Shown: positions 22,371 through 31,300 of the stretch, piece after piece
How positions within the stretch are numbered: the stretch's first letter is position 1
Layout of the letters: each line of letters opens with the position of its first letter
NCBI RefSeq assembly: GCF_017354985.1
Contig: NZ_CP071501.1
Coordinates: 267,501-331,500 of the forward strand
Direction of reading: 5' to 3'
Origin: Shewanella cyperi
Lineage (GTDB): Bacteria; Pseudomonadota; Gammaproteobacteria; Enterobacterales; Shewanellaceae
DNA: 64,000 bases
Translations under genes and position numbers: made by a program
The notes under the pieces: generated by a model
Databases searched by the model: none
The model's input: the letters and a program-made list of their open reading frames with translations, nothing else
Told to the model about the DNA's origin: nothing

Positions 22371-23606
22371 TTGCAGTATCGAACCTTAGTGACCAGTGAC
22401 GGATGTGACAATGGACCACGGCTGGTGGCCATAGGCCTGGTTGGCCTGTTGCTGCCCGGCTTGGGCGCCCTGCTGTTTGGCGCCGGTCACTGGTTATGGG
22501 CACTTGGACTGCCTTTGATACTGGTGTCGTGGTTGTCGGCCAAGCGCCGTTGTCGCGACAGTTCCCGGCCGGGGTTCTGGGCCATGGCGCTGGTGGCCTT
22601 GATGTTGTTGTGGCTGTTAATGCTGACCCTGGCGGCGCCTGTGGCCGCCAGCCTGGGACTGCTGGCCCTGGCGGGCGCCATGCTGGGATTGCTGGCGGCG
22701 TTCCCATCCCATCCCCGCAAACATTACCGGGACGGTTATTGGCACATGGACATGCCTGTTCCTGAACCCTCAGTGGGGGGCCGTATTGAACCGAGCCTGG
22801 ACGGCCACGCCGGAGCGGGGCCGGGGGGGCGTATTGAGCCGTCTCTTTCCATGGGCGGCCAGGCCATGCAAGCTCAGGCCATTCATGAGCGGGCCATGGA
22901 GGGGATAACCGAGGTATTGCCGGAACAGCTGGCCCACTCAGGTTACCGGGCACAAGATCAGCTGCCGGAAGACAGCGCCATAGGCGCCCCATGGCAGGCC
23001 GACGCCAATGGACCGGAAGCCTGGGATGAGGGCGCTGGTTGGCAAGCAAGGGAAGCTGAGGACGAACCGGATACCACGGGTTCCCTGACCGAGCTGATGC
23101 AGCAAATCTTGGTTGTATTGCAACGCTGGTGGCGCCCCATGTTGGCCTTGCTGGCACTGCTCGCCGTGGTTGCCTTGGTGACCTTGCTGTGGCCCAAGGG
23201 GCAAGACAGTGAAGAAAATGCCGGCGAGACTCAGCCCGAGAACCACAGCCGCGAACAGGTGAAATTGCCCGATGGCCTTAACCTGGCGCTGGAAGAAGAA
23301 GCACTGCTGCTTATCTGGAAAGGGGAGCGTACCCAGGAAGGACCCCTCTGGTCCCAGGCCACCGCCAAGGGTGATGCCACTTGCCGGGTATTGGAATTCA
23401 ATAACGGCAGCCAATACAGACCTTTGGAGGTGCGGGTGCTTGCCTCCTCCGACACCGAGGCACGCTTCTCGCCGCTGGACAGCCGCGACATTATCCGCGA
23501 CATGGCCCTGCGCGGCAGCGTCAGCCTCTGCGGCTACCAGTTCAGTCTCCGTGGCAGTCAGGCGGTGCTGGAGCAACAAGCCCACTTTGCCGAATACCTG
23601 CCCTGA
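22371..23606 (+). CDS. Unrecognised multi-pass membrane protein
   Basis: A 411-residue protein I do not recognise. The start is TTG 22371, with GGGAG about 7 nt upstream. The N-terminal third has about four hydrophobic segments (residues 18-52 and 65-108). A proline/glycine-rich linker follows, in which the motif GGRIEPSL occurs twice (about residues 137-161). A further membrane segment (PMLALLALLAVVALVTLLW, near residue 250) leads into a C-terminal domain of about 140 residues, probably periplasmic, ending in a predicted beta-rich stretch. It is transcribed away from gmk and followed by a terminator. Confidence 0.7.
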   Translation: MQYRTLVTSDGCDNGPRLVAIGLVGLLLPGLGALLFGAGHWLWALGLPLILVSWLSAKRRCRDSSRPGFWAMALVALMLLWLLMLTLAAPVAASLGLLALAGAMLGLLAAFPSHPRKHYRDGYWHMDMPVPEPSVGGRIEPSLDGHAGAGPGGRIEPSLSMGGQAMQAQAIHERAMEGITEVLPEQLAHSGYRAQDQLPEDSAIGAPWQADANGPEAWDEGAGWQAREAEDEPDTTGSLTELMQQILVVLQRWWRPMLALLALLAVVALVTLLWPKGQDSEENAGETQPENHSREQVKLPDGLNLALEEEALLLIWKGERTQEGPLWSQATAKGDATCRVLEFNNGSQYRPLEVRVLASSDTEARFSPLDSRDIIRDMALRGSVSLCGYQFSLRGSQAVLEQQAHFAEYLP

Positions 23607-23627
23607 ATACCGACACATTTGATAAAA

Positions 23628-23660
23628 AGAAGGCACCCCTAGGGGTGCCTTTTGATTTTC
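23628..23660. terminator. Bidirectional terminator
   Basis: The perfect inverted repeat AAGGCACCCCT/AGGGGTGCCTT (23630-23651) has AAAAAG on its left and TTTTGATTTT on its right. It separates the membrane-protein gene from the convergent kinase gene. Confidence 0.85.
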
Positions 23661-23712
23661 CGGGCGTGCCTGGTTGCAGGCATAGCTTAGGGGGCCGGCG
23701 ATATGCGCGGGC

Positions 23713-26535
23713 TCACTCGGCAGACGGCAATTTTCCTTGATCTATGCCGACCAGACGGCGAGTCTGCTCGGCTATCGGTAAGTACTGCGACCCGCTCTGC
23801 AGCTTGGCTTGCAACAAGGGCGCCGCTTCTGCGGCTATTTCACGGGCCTTGTTGGTTTCTCCCAGATACCAAAGAGCTTGCGCATTTTTGAGACGGATTA
23901 ATTGGCCCTCGACCGAACCCGGAGGATGGTATTTTTCCGCCAGCTCCCATGCCCGCCCCAGCACCTTGTGGGCCTCTTGCCATTGCTGCGCGGCCAGATA
24001 GTAGTCGCCCTCGATACGAAGCAGGGTGACATGGGCCACATGATCCGGTGGGAAATGGGTCTCAAAAATGACCTTGGCCGCTTGTAACTTACTGTTTGCT
24101 TTTTCGAGGTCGTGATTGTTGAGGGCCACGGCTCCTTGCAGCAGTGAAACCAGGCCCAGGTTGTAGTCGCCTTTTTGGAATTGCTGTTCCGCCTGAACGT
24201 AAAGTTCCTCAAGTGCGCCATCAGCTATGGCTGCTTCACCGAGAAACGAGCGGCTGTAAGCCAGGAATAAACGGGCCGGGAATGTTTTCAGGGTGGAATC
24301 CGCGTAATGAGGGCTCAGCAGTGTCAAGGCTTGTTCAAAATCGTCCTTGCTGGCCTGGAAGTTGCCCAGTTCCAGATGGGCCTGCCCTCGGTCCGAGTGA
24401 TAATTTCCAAGGGTGATAGGGTTGGTCAGATCCCTTGCCAGCTCCTGGTTGAGGATCTCGATTTCTTCCTGGTAACGTCCCTGATCCGTGAGCAGGTAAG
24501 CATAAGATTGGGTCACCGACTGATTGAGCTGAGAGTCGGGTTCGAGGATCCTGTGGGCCAGTTGATAGGCACGCACTATGGCGGTTTCGGCCTTTGCGTA
24601 GTCACCCAGATGGCGATAACAGTTGGACAGCATTCGCAGGGTGTCCAAATTCTGCGGATGATTGGCTCCGAACAGTCTCTCCGTATCGGTCAACAGTGCG
24701 CTCAATATGTCAATGGCCTGGGTATATTCCTCGGCATAGTAGTGCACATAGGCCAGGTGAAAACGGACGTCCAACGGCATTGTGTCCTGCGGGGACGGGT
24801 GTTGCTGCCAGTAGGCGTCGGCTTTTCCAAGGTAGTCCAACGCCTGGGCGAACTGGCTTTGCATCTCAAAGTAGGTCCCCAGATGATAATCCAGCAGCGC
24901 CTTGTCTTTTTCGCTGACACCGGGGGCCTGTGCCATCTGCTCGCCCCGGCGCAGGTAGCTGAGGGCCTCGTCAAATTGTCCGGCGCTGGCATAGGCACTG
25001 CCAAGCTCGGCGACATCGACCAAGGTTGGTTGCCCGCCGTTTTGCTGTTTCAACTTGAAGGCCTCTTCCATCAGGGCGACTGCCTGTTGATCCTGGCCGA
25101 GGTTGTTTTGCACCTTGGATAAAACCCCAAGCAGGCGGGACTTCACCTCGGGTTGTTGCGACAAGGTATTGCGGGTTTTGGTTATCGCGCTATTGACCAG
25201 CTTGTCGATACTGATGGCTTCACCCTGGGCATTTTCCGGCGAGGCGGCATCGAACATGTCGGTTAACAGCTCAATGACTTTATCCGCGGTGTGGGTTTGT
25301 TGTTGCAGGCTTGCCTGGGTGTGAATGAGTTCATCCCTTTGCTCGGTCAGGGAGCGGTTGAGCTTCGCAGTCACCACCAGGCCAGTAGTCATGGCAATGG
25401 CCAGTGCCGATGTCAGCAGGGAGGCGAGCGGGTGCCGTCCCAGCAGTTTACCAAAGCGATAACCCGGGGTGTTTTTGGTGGCCGACACTGTATGACCCGT
25501 GAGAAAGCGCTTGATGTCCCAGGCCAGCTCACCCACGGAGGCATATCTGTCTTCGGGACGCTTTGCCAGCGCCTTGAGCACTATATTGTCCAGGTCCTTC
25601 GGAATGCTGCGGTAGAGAGTGCTCGGCGTCTTGGGTTTGGTCTGGCAAATGTGTTCGAGGGTGGCGGACATATTGTCGCGGTCCACCGGCAAGGGAGCCT
25701 CACCCGTGAGCAGCTGGTACAATAGACTGCCCAGACCATAAACATCGGTGGCCGTGGTGGGTTGTTCGCCGCGGATCTGCTCCGGGCTGGCACAGCTTAG
25801 GGTCATGGCCAGCAGATGGGCTGCGCTGTCCCTATCCTGTCCCTGATTGAGCATGCGGCTGGTGCCGAAATCCAGCAGCTTGACCAGGCCAGTCTTGTTG
25901 ACCAGCACGTTTTCCGGCTTGAGATCGCAATGAATAATCAAATGGTTATGGGCATAGCTGACCGCATCGCACACCCGCAGGAACAGCTCCAATCGCTCGG
26001 CCACGGACAGTTTGTTGCCAAGACAGTATTCCCTGAGGTTCAGACCTTCGACGAACTCCATCACCAGAAAGGGGCGGGCATCCTCGGTCAGGCCACCGTC
26101 GAGCAGCATGGCTATATGGGGATGTTGCAGCTTGGCCAGCAACTGGCGCTCGGTGGTGAAATGTTGCTGATCCTCACCGGCCACCATGGTCGGCGCCAGC
26201 TTGATGGCGACCTTTTGCTCGTATTGGCCATCGGCACGCTCGGCAAGAAACACCACGCCCATGCCACCTGTGCCAATTTTTTCGATGATTTTGTATGGCC
26301 CCAGCTGCTGACCAGGCGTCAGTTGCGATCCCAGTTCCCGAAGCTGATTGCCGATCAAGTCTCTCGCCTGCCCCGTGAGCACAGTGGTGGCCGCGCCGGC
26401 ATGATCGAGCATGCGCAGCACCTGCTGGCGTTCGGCATCGCTGCAATTGCTGTGGTTCAGGAATTCAGTGCGCTCGCTGACCGGAAGCTCGATACAGGCA
26501 TCAAACAGTTCTTTTATTCGTTTTAGTTCAGGCAT
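23713..26535 (-). CDS. Transmembrane Ser/Thr protein kinase with TPR-like C-terminus
   Basis: A 940-residue Hanks-type kinase. After about 78 N-terminal residues comes the kinase domain (about 79-345): glycine loop IGTGGMGVVFLAERADG, catalytic Lys112 in VAIKLA, HCDLKPEN with Asp204, and DFG at 222-224. The usual Arg before the catalytic Asp is Cys, so it is a non-RD kinase. One membrane segment (about 369-390) is followed by about 540 residues of predicted TPR-like helical repeats, probably periplasmic. It is downstream of a sigma factor; ECF43-type sigma factors are typically encoded next to such kinases, and in Vibrio parahaemolyticus the kinase activates its sigma factor by phosphorylation. 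The first copy of a 73-bp tandem repeat covers its start codon. Confidence 0.88.
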   Translation of the reverse strand: MPELKRIKELFDACIELPVSERTEFLNHSNCSDAERQQVLRMLDHAGAATTVLTGQARDLIGNQLRELGSQLTPGQQLGPYKIIEKIGTGGMGVVFLAERADGQYEQKVAIKLAPTMVAGEDQQHFTTERQLLAKLQHPHIAMLLDGGLTEDARPFLVMEFVEGLNLREYCLGNKLSVAERLELFLRVCDAVSYAHNHLIIHCDLKPENVLVNKTGLVKLLDFGTSRMLNQGQDRDSAAHLLAMTLSCASPEQIRGEQPTTATDVYGLGSLLYQLLTGEAPLPVDRDNMSATLEHICQTKPKTPSTLYRSIPKDLDNIVLKALAKRPEDRYASVGELAWDIKRFLTGHTVSATKNTPGYRFGKLLGRHPLASLLTSALAIAMTTGLVVTAKLNRSLTEQRDELIHTQASLQQQTHTADKVIELLTDMFDAASPENAQGEAISIDKLVNSAITKTRNTLSQQPEVKSRLLGVLSKVQNNLGQDQQAVALMEEAFKLKQQNGGQPTLVDVAELGSAYASAGQFDEALSYLRRGEQMAQAPGVSEKDKALLDYHLGTYFEMQSQFAQALDYLGKADAYWQQHPSPQDTMPLDVRFHLAYVHYYAEEYTQAIDILSALLTDTERLFGANHPQNLDTLRMLSNCYRHLGDYAKAETAIVRAYQLAHRILEPDSQLNQSVTQSYAYLLTDQGRYQEEIEILNQELARDLTNPITLGNYHSDRGQAHLELGNFQASKDDFEQALTLLSPHYADSTLKTFPARLFLAYSRSFLGEAAIADGALEELYVQAEQQFQKGDYNLGLVSLLQGAVALNNHDLEKANSKLQAAKVIFETHFPPDHVAHVTLLRIEGDYYLAAQQWQEAHKVLGRAWELAEKYHPPGSVEGQLIRLKNAQALWYLGETNKAREIAAEAAPLLQAKLQSGSQYLPIAEQTRRLVGIDQGKLPSAE

Positions 26536-26790
26536 GTTTGGTCTCAGTTGTTATGGTTCAGGCAATCGAAACTAATGCAGGCATCAATAAGTGTTTAAGT
26601 TCAGGCATGTTTGGTCTCAGTTGTTATGGTTCAGGCAATCGAAACTAATGCAGGCATCAATAAGTGTTTAAGTTCAGGCATGTTTGGCTTCAGTTGTTGT
26701 GGTTCAGGCAATCGAAACTAATGCAGGCATCAATAAGTGTTTAAGTTCAGGCATGTTTGGCGTCAACGTTACGGTTCAGACAATCGAATA
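26525..26790. repeat. 73-bp tandem repeats at the sigma factor/kinase gene junction
   Basis: The word AGTTCAGGCATGTTTGG recurs at 26525, 26598, 26671 and 26744, an exact 73-bp period; copies 1-3 are nearly identical and the fourth is divergent and lies in the 3' end of the sigma gene. Read on the minus strand, each unit fuses the kinase start (MPELK...) to the sigma gene end (FDCLN...), so the unit was made by duplicating the junction of the two genes. Each unit encodes a mini-ORF MPELKHLLMPALVSIA ending in TGA. Confidence 0.9.
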
Positions 26791-27337
26791 TATAGGCGCG
26801 GGCAAATGTCAGTTCCCGCTCCACCGTGCGCAGGCTGAGCTGCAGGGTTTCGGCCACCTTCTGTTGGCTGAATCCGGCGAAATAATGCAGCTCGACTATG
26901 GCCTCCATTCTGTCACCCAGGCTACTTATCTGGCTGATGCATTGCTCGACGGCAATCAGGCCCTCGTTTTCGTCTTCTGTGCTGAGTAAATCGTCCAGCC
27001 AGCGGGTCTTGATGGCCTTGCCACCGCGTTTGTCGGCGGTCTTGGCGCGGGCATAGTCAATCAGCAGATGACGCATTGCCTTGGCGGCGGTGCGAAACAG
27101 GTGTTCCTTGCTTTGATATTGGCCGTCAGCCTCTATGAGTTTGACGCAGGCTTCGTGAACCACCTCCGTGGTCTGCAATGTGATATTGCCGGCGTGCCGG
27201 GCCAGAATGCGGTTGGCACAGGCCTTGAGCTCCTGATAGAGCAGGGGATTGATCATGAGTTCGGCTGGGGTCAATTGGCCGGTCAAGGTGGCGGCCTCTG
27301 CTTTGGTGTAAGCCATATCGGAAGGGGACAATTTCAT
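26747..27337 (-). CDS. ECF-type RNA polymerase sigma factor (ECF43-like)
   Basis: A 196-residue sigma-70 family protein with region 2 (about 30-100: QTTEVVHEACVKLIEADGQ, then LFRTAAKAMRHLLIDYARAK) and region 4 (about 130-185: ELHYFAGFSQQKVAETLQLSLRTVERE, the helix-turn-helix). The segment that normally carries the acidic DAEDLVQE-type motif reads Thr56-Thr57-Glu58-Val-Val-His-Glu, less acidic than usual. In ECF43 proteins this motif is altered and phosphorylation of a threonine there substitutes for charge; assignment to ECF43 is my inference from this and from the adjacent Ser/Thr kinase. The start is 1 nt after the stop of the HisKA-only gene, implying coupled translation. Confidence 0.82.
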   Translation of the reverse strand: MKLSPSDMAYTKAEAATLTGQLTPAELMINPLLYQELKACANRILARHAGNITLQTTEVVHEACVKLIEADGQYQSKEHLFRTAAKAMRHLLIDYARAKTADKRGGKAIKTRWLDDLLSTEDENEGLIAVEQCISQISSLGDRMEAIVELHYFAGFSQQKVAETLQLSLRTVERELTFARAYIFDCLNRNVDAKHA

Positions 27338-27338
27338 A

Positions 27339-27614
27339 TTATTCCTTGCCCCGCTGTAACAGCTCTTCCATCAGGTGCTCAAATTCCAGAAACTTGGCAT
27401 CCAGCCGGGCAAATGCCTGATCCTGATTATCGTACATGCCATCCTGTATGGCTTCGACATAGAGCTTAATCACCGAAAGGGGGGTGCGCAGCTCGTGTGA
27501 CAGCATGGCCAAAAACTCGGCCTTTCGCGCCTGACATTCGGCGTCGGTCAGAGGGCTGTCGACGACAGCAGGGCCATCCGTATTCTCTGGCCGTTGCGGT
27601 AAAGGCTGGTTCAT
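27339..27614 (-). CDS. Stand-alone HisKA domain protein (truncated histidine kinase)
   Basis: A 91-residue protein consisting of a short N-terminal tail and a dimerisation/phosphoacceptor domain: FLAMLSHELRTPLSVIKLY with His40, followed by the second helix. There is no ATP-binding HATPase domain, no sensor and no membrane segment. It is paralogous to the HisKA domain of the sensor kinase encoded upstream (LAEVTHDLRTPLAMVKI). AGAGAG precedes the ATG and its stop is 1 nt from the sigma gene start, so it looks like a maintained gene, not debris. A role as phosphotransfer or dominant interaction partner for the sensor, the regulator or the sigma factor is inference. Confidence 0.75.
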   Translation of the reverse strand: MNQPLPQRPENTDGPAVVDSPLTDAECQARKAEFLAMLSHELRTPLSVIKLYVEAIQDGMYDNQDQAFARLDAKFLEFEHLMEELLQRGKE

Positions 27615-27709
27615 AATCTCTCTGGCACCCTGGCAATTAGTATGATTGCAGGATTAGAGCAGAAGAATATGCAGTGAGTATGCAGAAACCCCGGCGCCGG
27701 AGTATGTGT

Positions 27710-28381
27710 TCAGGGCAAGGGCTCGAATTTGTAACCTGCACCGTATACCGAGCGGATCAGTTCCTGCTCTATCCCCAGGGAGGCCAGTTTTTTACGGACA
27801 TTGCGGATGTGACTGTCGACGGTGCGATCGGACACATCGCGGTAATCCTGATACACCAGATCCAAAATCTGGGCCCGGGAGTAGATGCGGTTGGGATTGG
27901 AGTACAACAAATGGAACAGCTTGAACTCAATGGCCGTCAGTTCCACCGCGGCCGCTCCCATTGACAGATTAAAGCTGGCGGTATTCACCTTTAAGCCGCT
28001 GTCCACCATGGGCTCACGATTGAGGCGCCGCAACTGTACCTTGACCCGTGCCACCAATTCCTTGACCGAGAAGGGTTTACAGACATAGTCGTCGGCACCT
28101 ATCTCCAAGCCCACCAAGCGGTCGACTTCTTCCACCTTGGCCGTGGTCATTATGATAGGCAAATTGGAAAAGGCGCGAATTTCCCGGCACACCTCCAGCC
28201 CCTGCTTGGTGGGCAGATCGAGATCCAGCAGTACCAAGGCCGGAGCATGGGCTTGCACCCACCCGGCCACACCGGCACCATCGGCAAAGTGTTGGGTTTT
28301 CAGGCCCGCCGCGTGCAGGTACATCAGCACAATGTCGGCGATTTCCTGGTCGTCTTCGACCAGCACTACTGTATCTGTCAT
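27710..28381 (-). CDS. OmpR-family response regulator (BaeR-like)
   Basis: A 223-residue response regulator: receiver domain with acidic pocket VEDDQE (residues 8-13), phosphoacceptor Asp53 in LVLLDLDLP and Lys in the KPF motif (YVCKPFSVKEL), then a winged-helix DNA-binding domain (ELTAIEFKLFHLLYSNPNRIYSR ... SDRTVDSHIRNVRKKL). The ATG at 28381 has GGAG 5 nt upstream; the open frame extends 28 codons further into the sensor gene without homology. It lies 13 bp after the sensor kinase gene and is presumably its partner. Confidence 0.93.
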   Translation of the reverse strand: MTDTVVLVEDDQEIADIVLMYLHAAGLKTQHFADGAGVAGWVQAHAPALVLLDLDLPTKQGLEVCREIRAFSNLPIIMTTAKVEEVDRLVGLEIGADDYVCKPFSVKELVARVKVQLRRLNREPMVDSGLKVNTASFNLSMGAAAVELTAIEFKLFHLLYSNPNRIYSRAQILDLVYQDYRDVSDRTVDSHIRNVRKKLASLGIEQELIRSVYGAGYKFEPLP

Positions 28382-28394
28382 AGGCTCCGGTGCC

Positions 28395-31300
28395 TTAAAG
28401 CGGGAGCCGTATTCTAATGGCCAAACCGCCAAGAGAGGAAGCGCTGGCGGAAATCGCGCCGCCATGGGCCTCGACTATGGACTTGCAGATCCACAGTCCC
28501 AGCCCAGAGCCGGATTGGCTCCTGTCTTTGGTGGAGCCGGCGCGGTACAAACGCTCGAATATCCGCGCCAGCTCCTCGGTCGTGATGGCGGGCTTACTGT
28601 CTTCTACCTCAATCACCAGCCAGTTGTCGTCTTGGCTCAGGACGACCCGGGCCTGACCCCAATCATCCGTGTACCTGTAGCTGTTTTTCAGCAGGTTATT
28701 CATCAATTGCATCATCCGGCCCTGATCCAGTAAGGGCTCCAGTTGATGGGAGGTCTTATCCGTCAAGGTCAGCTGGATGGCTTTTTGTTGCATCATGGGC
28801 CTGAAGGATTCAACGCTGGATGCCAGCAGCTCGCTGATCTGGGTTGGTTGGCGATTTAATATCAGCGCCCCCGAATCCATCAGTGACAACTGGTAAATAT
28901 CGCCCACCAGGTGGTTGAGGTTGGCGATGCGCTTTTGCAGCAGCTCATAGGATCTGTCATCCGGCTGCAATACCCCATCCTGCAAGGCTTCCAGCTGGAT
29001 CTTGACCATGGCCAGTGGGGTACGCAAATCATGGGTAACCTCGGCCAACATCTGGTTTTTCTGCTCCATGAGTTCGCTCATCATCTCGGCCTTGCGCAGC
29101 GCCTCGCGCTTCTCGAAGACTTCCCTCTGCTTGGCCTTGGCCACCGCCAGGCGCCAGCGGAACAGCCAGTACAACATCAGACCCAGCAGCAGCAGACTCA
29201 GCAGGCGGAACCACAGGGTCTGGAAAAACTTGGGCTCTATATCCACGTCCAACACCAGGGGGGAGCCACTCCAATTGCCCGCGCGATTGCTGCCTTCCAC
29301 AAGCAACCGATACTGACCCGGAGGCAAGGACGTGTACTTGGCCTGGCGCAGGTCCGCCGGCGTGGACACCCAGTCGCTGTCGTAGCCTTCCAGCTTGTAT
29401 CTGTATTGATTGGCTCTGGGATCGGAAAAATCGAGTGCGGCAAAACGCAGCGAAAACTGATTGGCCGTGCTGGGCACCTTAATCTTGGGCTGGCGATAAT
29501 CAAAGTTCAGCTTTTGATTGCCGACCATGAGTTCGGTCACCACCAGGGGGATCGCGTCCTGGCCTTTAATGCCCGGGTCCTGGTCAAGCAGCACCAGGGC
29601 ATCGCGGGAGGCGTGCAGCAGTTGACTGTCGTTCAAACGCAGAAAATTATTGGCCTGCCCCATATCCAGGGCACCATCGGCCTCGTTCAGCGCCTGCAGC
29701 AGCTTGCCATCCTCATCCAACAGGAGGCGGGTTCCGAGCCAATAGTGGCCGTTTTCCAGCTGCAACAGACCATCTTCGTTGTCGATTTGACCTATGGCCT
29801 CGGCGGCAAAGGGCGCGAAGTGCAGCGTGCCGTCGTGCTCGGACACCAGCCTGTCTATGCCGGCATTGTGGTACACCAGGATCTCGCCGCGGCGGTTTTG
29901 CAGGAATTGCACGATAAAGTCATGCCTAAGGGTGCCGTCTGTGCCTTGTTTTCCGGTGTAGAGCCGCATCTGTTGCCGGCCATTGTCTATCAGGCCAAAA
30001 CCGCTGGTGGTCGCTATCCACAGCCGGTTGCTGTTATCGACCATCAAGCGGCGCACGTAGTTGATGACCGGGCTTCCATCTGTGTTTTGCGGGACAGTGA
30101 AACTGCGACTGGCCAAATCCAGTCTGGCCAGGCCGCGATCCGACCCCACCCAGAGTTCCCCCTGTTTACCGAGCGCCAAATGGCGCACGTATACCCCCTC
30201 GGTCTTGGCCAGTGGCAGGCGAAACTCCTCGGCCGTGCCCAACTTGCGATCAAGCCTGAAAATATTGCCATTGCCTCCGCCGAGCCAGTAAATGTTCTCT
30301 GTCTCTCTGATGCCGGAGAAAAACGACTGCTTGCTCAGGCTGGGATCCTTGAGCAGGGGTTCGGTTTTCCCCGTGATTAGGTCGAGTTCTATGGGCTGGT
30401 GCTGATTGAAGATAATGAGTTGCGACTCGCTGACCTTGATAAGGTTGGCCAGGTAAGAACTGAAGGTATCCTCCAGCTGGGGCGAGAAGCGATCAAAGTA
30501 ATGGAAGCGCTGGGTTTGCGGATTAAAAAACTGCAGCCCGAAGTTGGACACCCCAATCCATAGCAGTCCGTCCTTGGTTCTGAGCAGGGGATAGGCAAAG
30601 TCGCCCCGCAGGCCATGTTTGTCGAGCAGATTGCCCCGCAACTCCTTTTGCAATTGCCCAGTGTTTGCATCGCGGATCTCCAGCCCCAGGGTACCCGACA
30701 GCCACACCTGGCCGTCGCCGCTTTCGACAATGGCGGTGTTGGCGGCATCGGCCCGGGAATCCGGAGAATCCAGCTTGATGGCGGTTCGGCGATCGCGATT
30801 CAGTATATAGGTGCCCTGTTTTTGGGTGGCGAGCCAGATGCGCCCATCCTGTGCCAAATGCAGCCGCCTTATCACCACGCCATTCAGCAGGGCTGGCTCA
30901 CTGACCAAAGCGAACTGCCGCCCCCCGGGCGCCATCTTGGCCAGCCCCTTGGCGCTGGACAGCCACAATGTGCCGTCACTGTCGACTTCCAAATCCAGCA
31001 AATAGTTGAAGAATCGCTCCCCGGCATTGTCGGCCGAATTGAAATGACTGAATTTCCGCGTCGTCAGGTCCAGGCGGTCGAGACCAAAGCTGTGGGCCAG
31101 CCACAGCCGACCCTCGGCATCCTTCTTGATGGCGTTGACCTGGTTACCGCCCAATGAGGCCGGATCGCCGTCATCGTGACTGAAGTGGCTGAACTCATAG
31201 GTGCGCAGATCCAGCCGCAGCAGGCCGCTGGTCATAGTGCCTATCCAGAGCACATCGCCATCGGCAAGCAAGGAGCGCACATAAATGCCGGACACATCGA

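Noticed and set aside
26525..26790. Regular repeats as a possible CRISPR array
   Set aside because: Units are contiguous with no variable spacers, have a 73-bp period, and are made of flanking gene ends.
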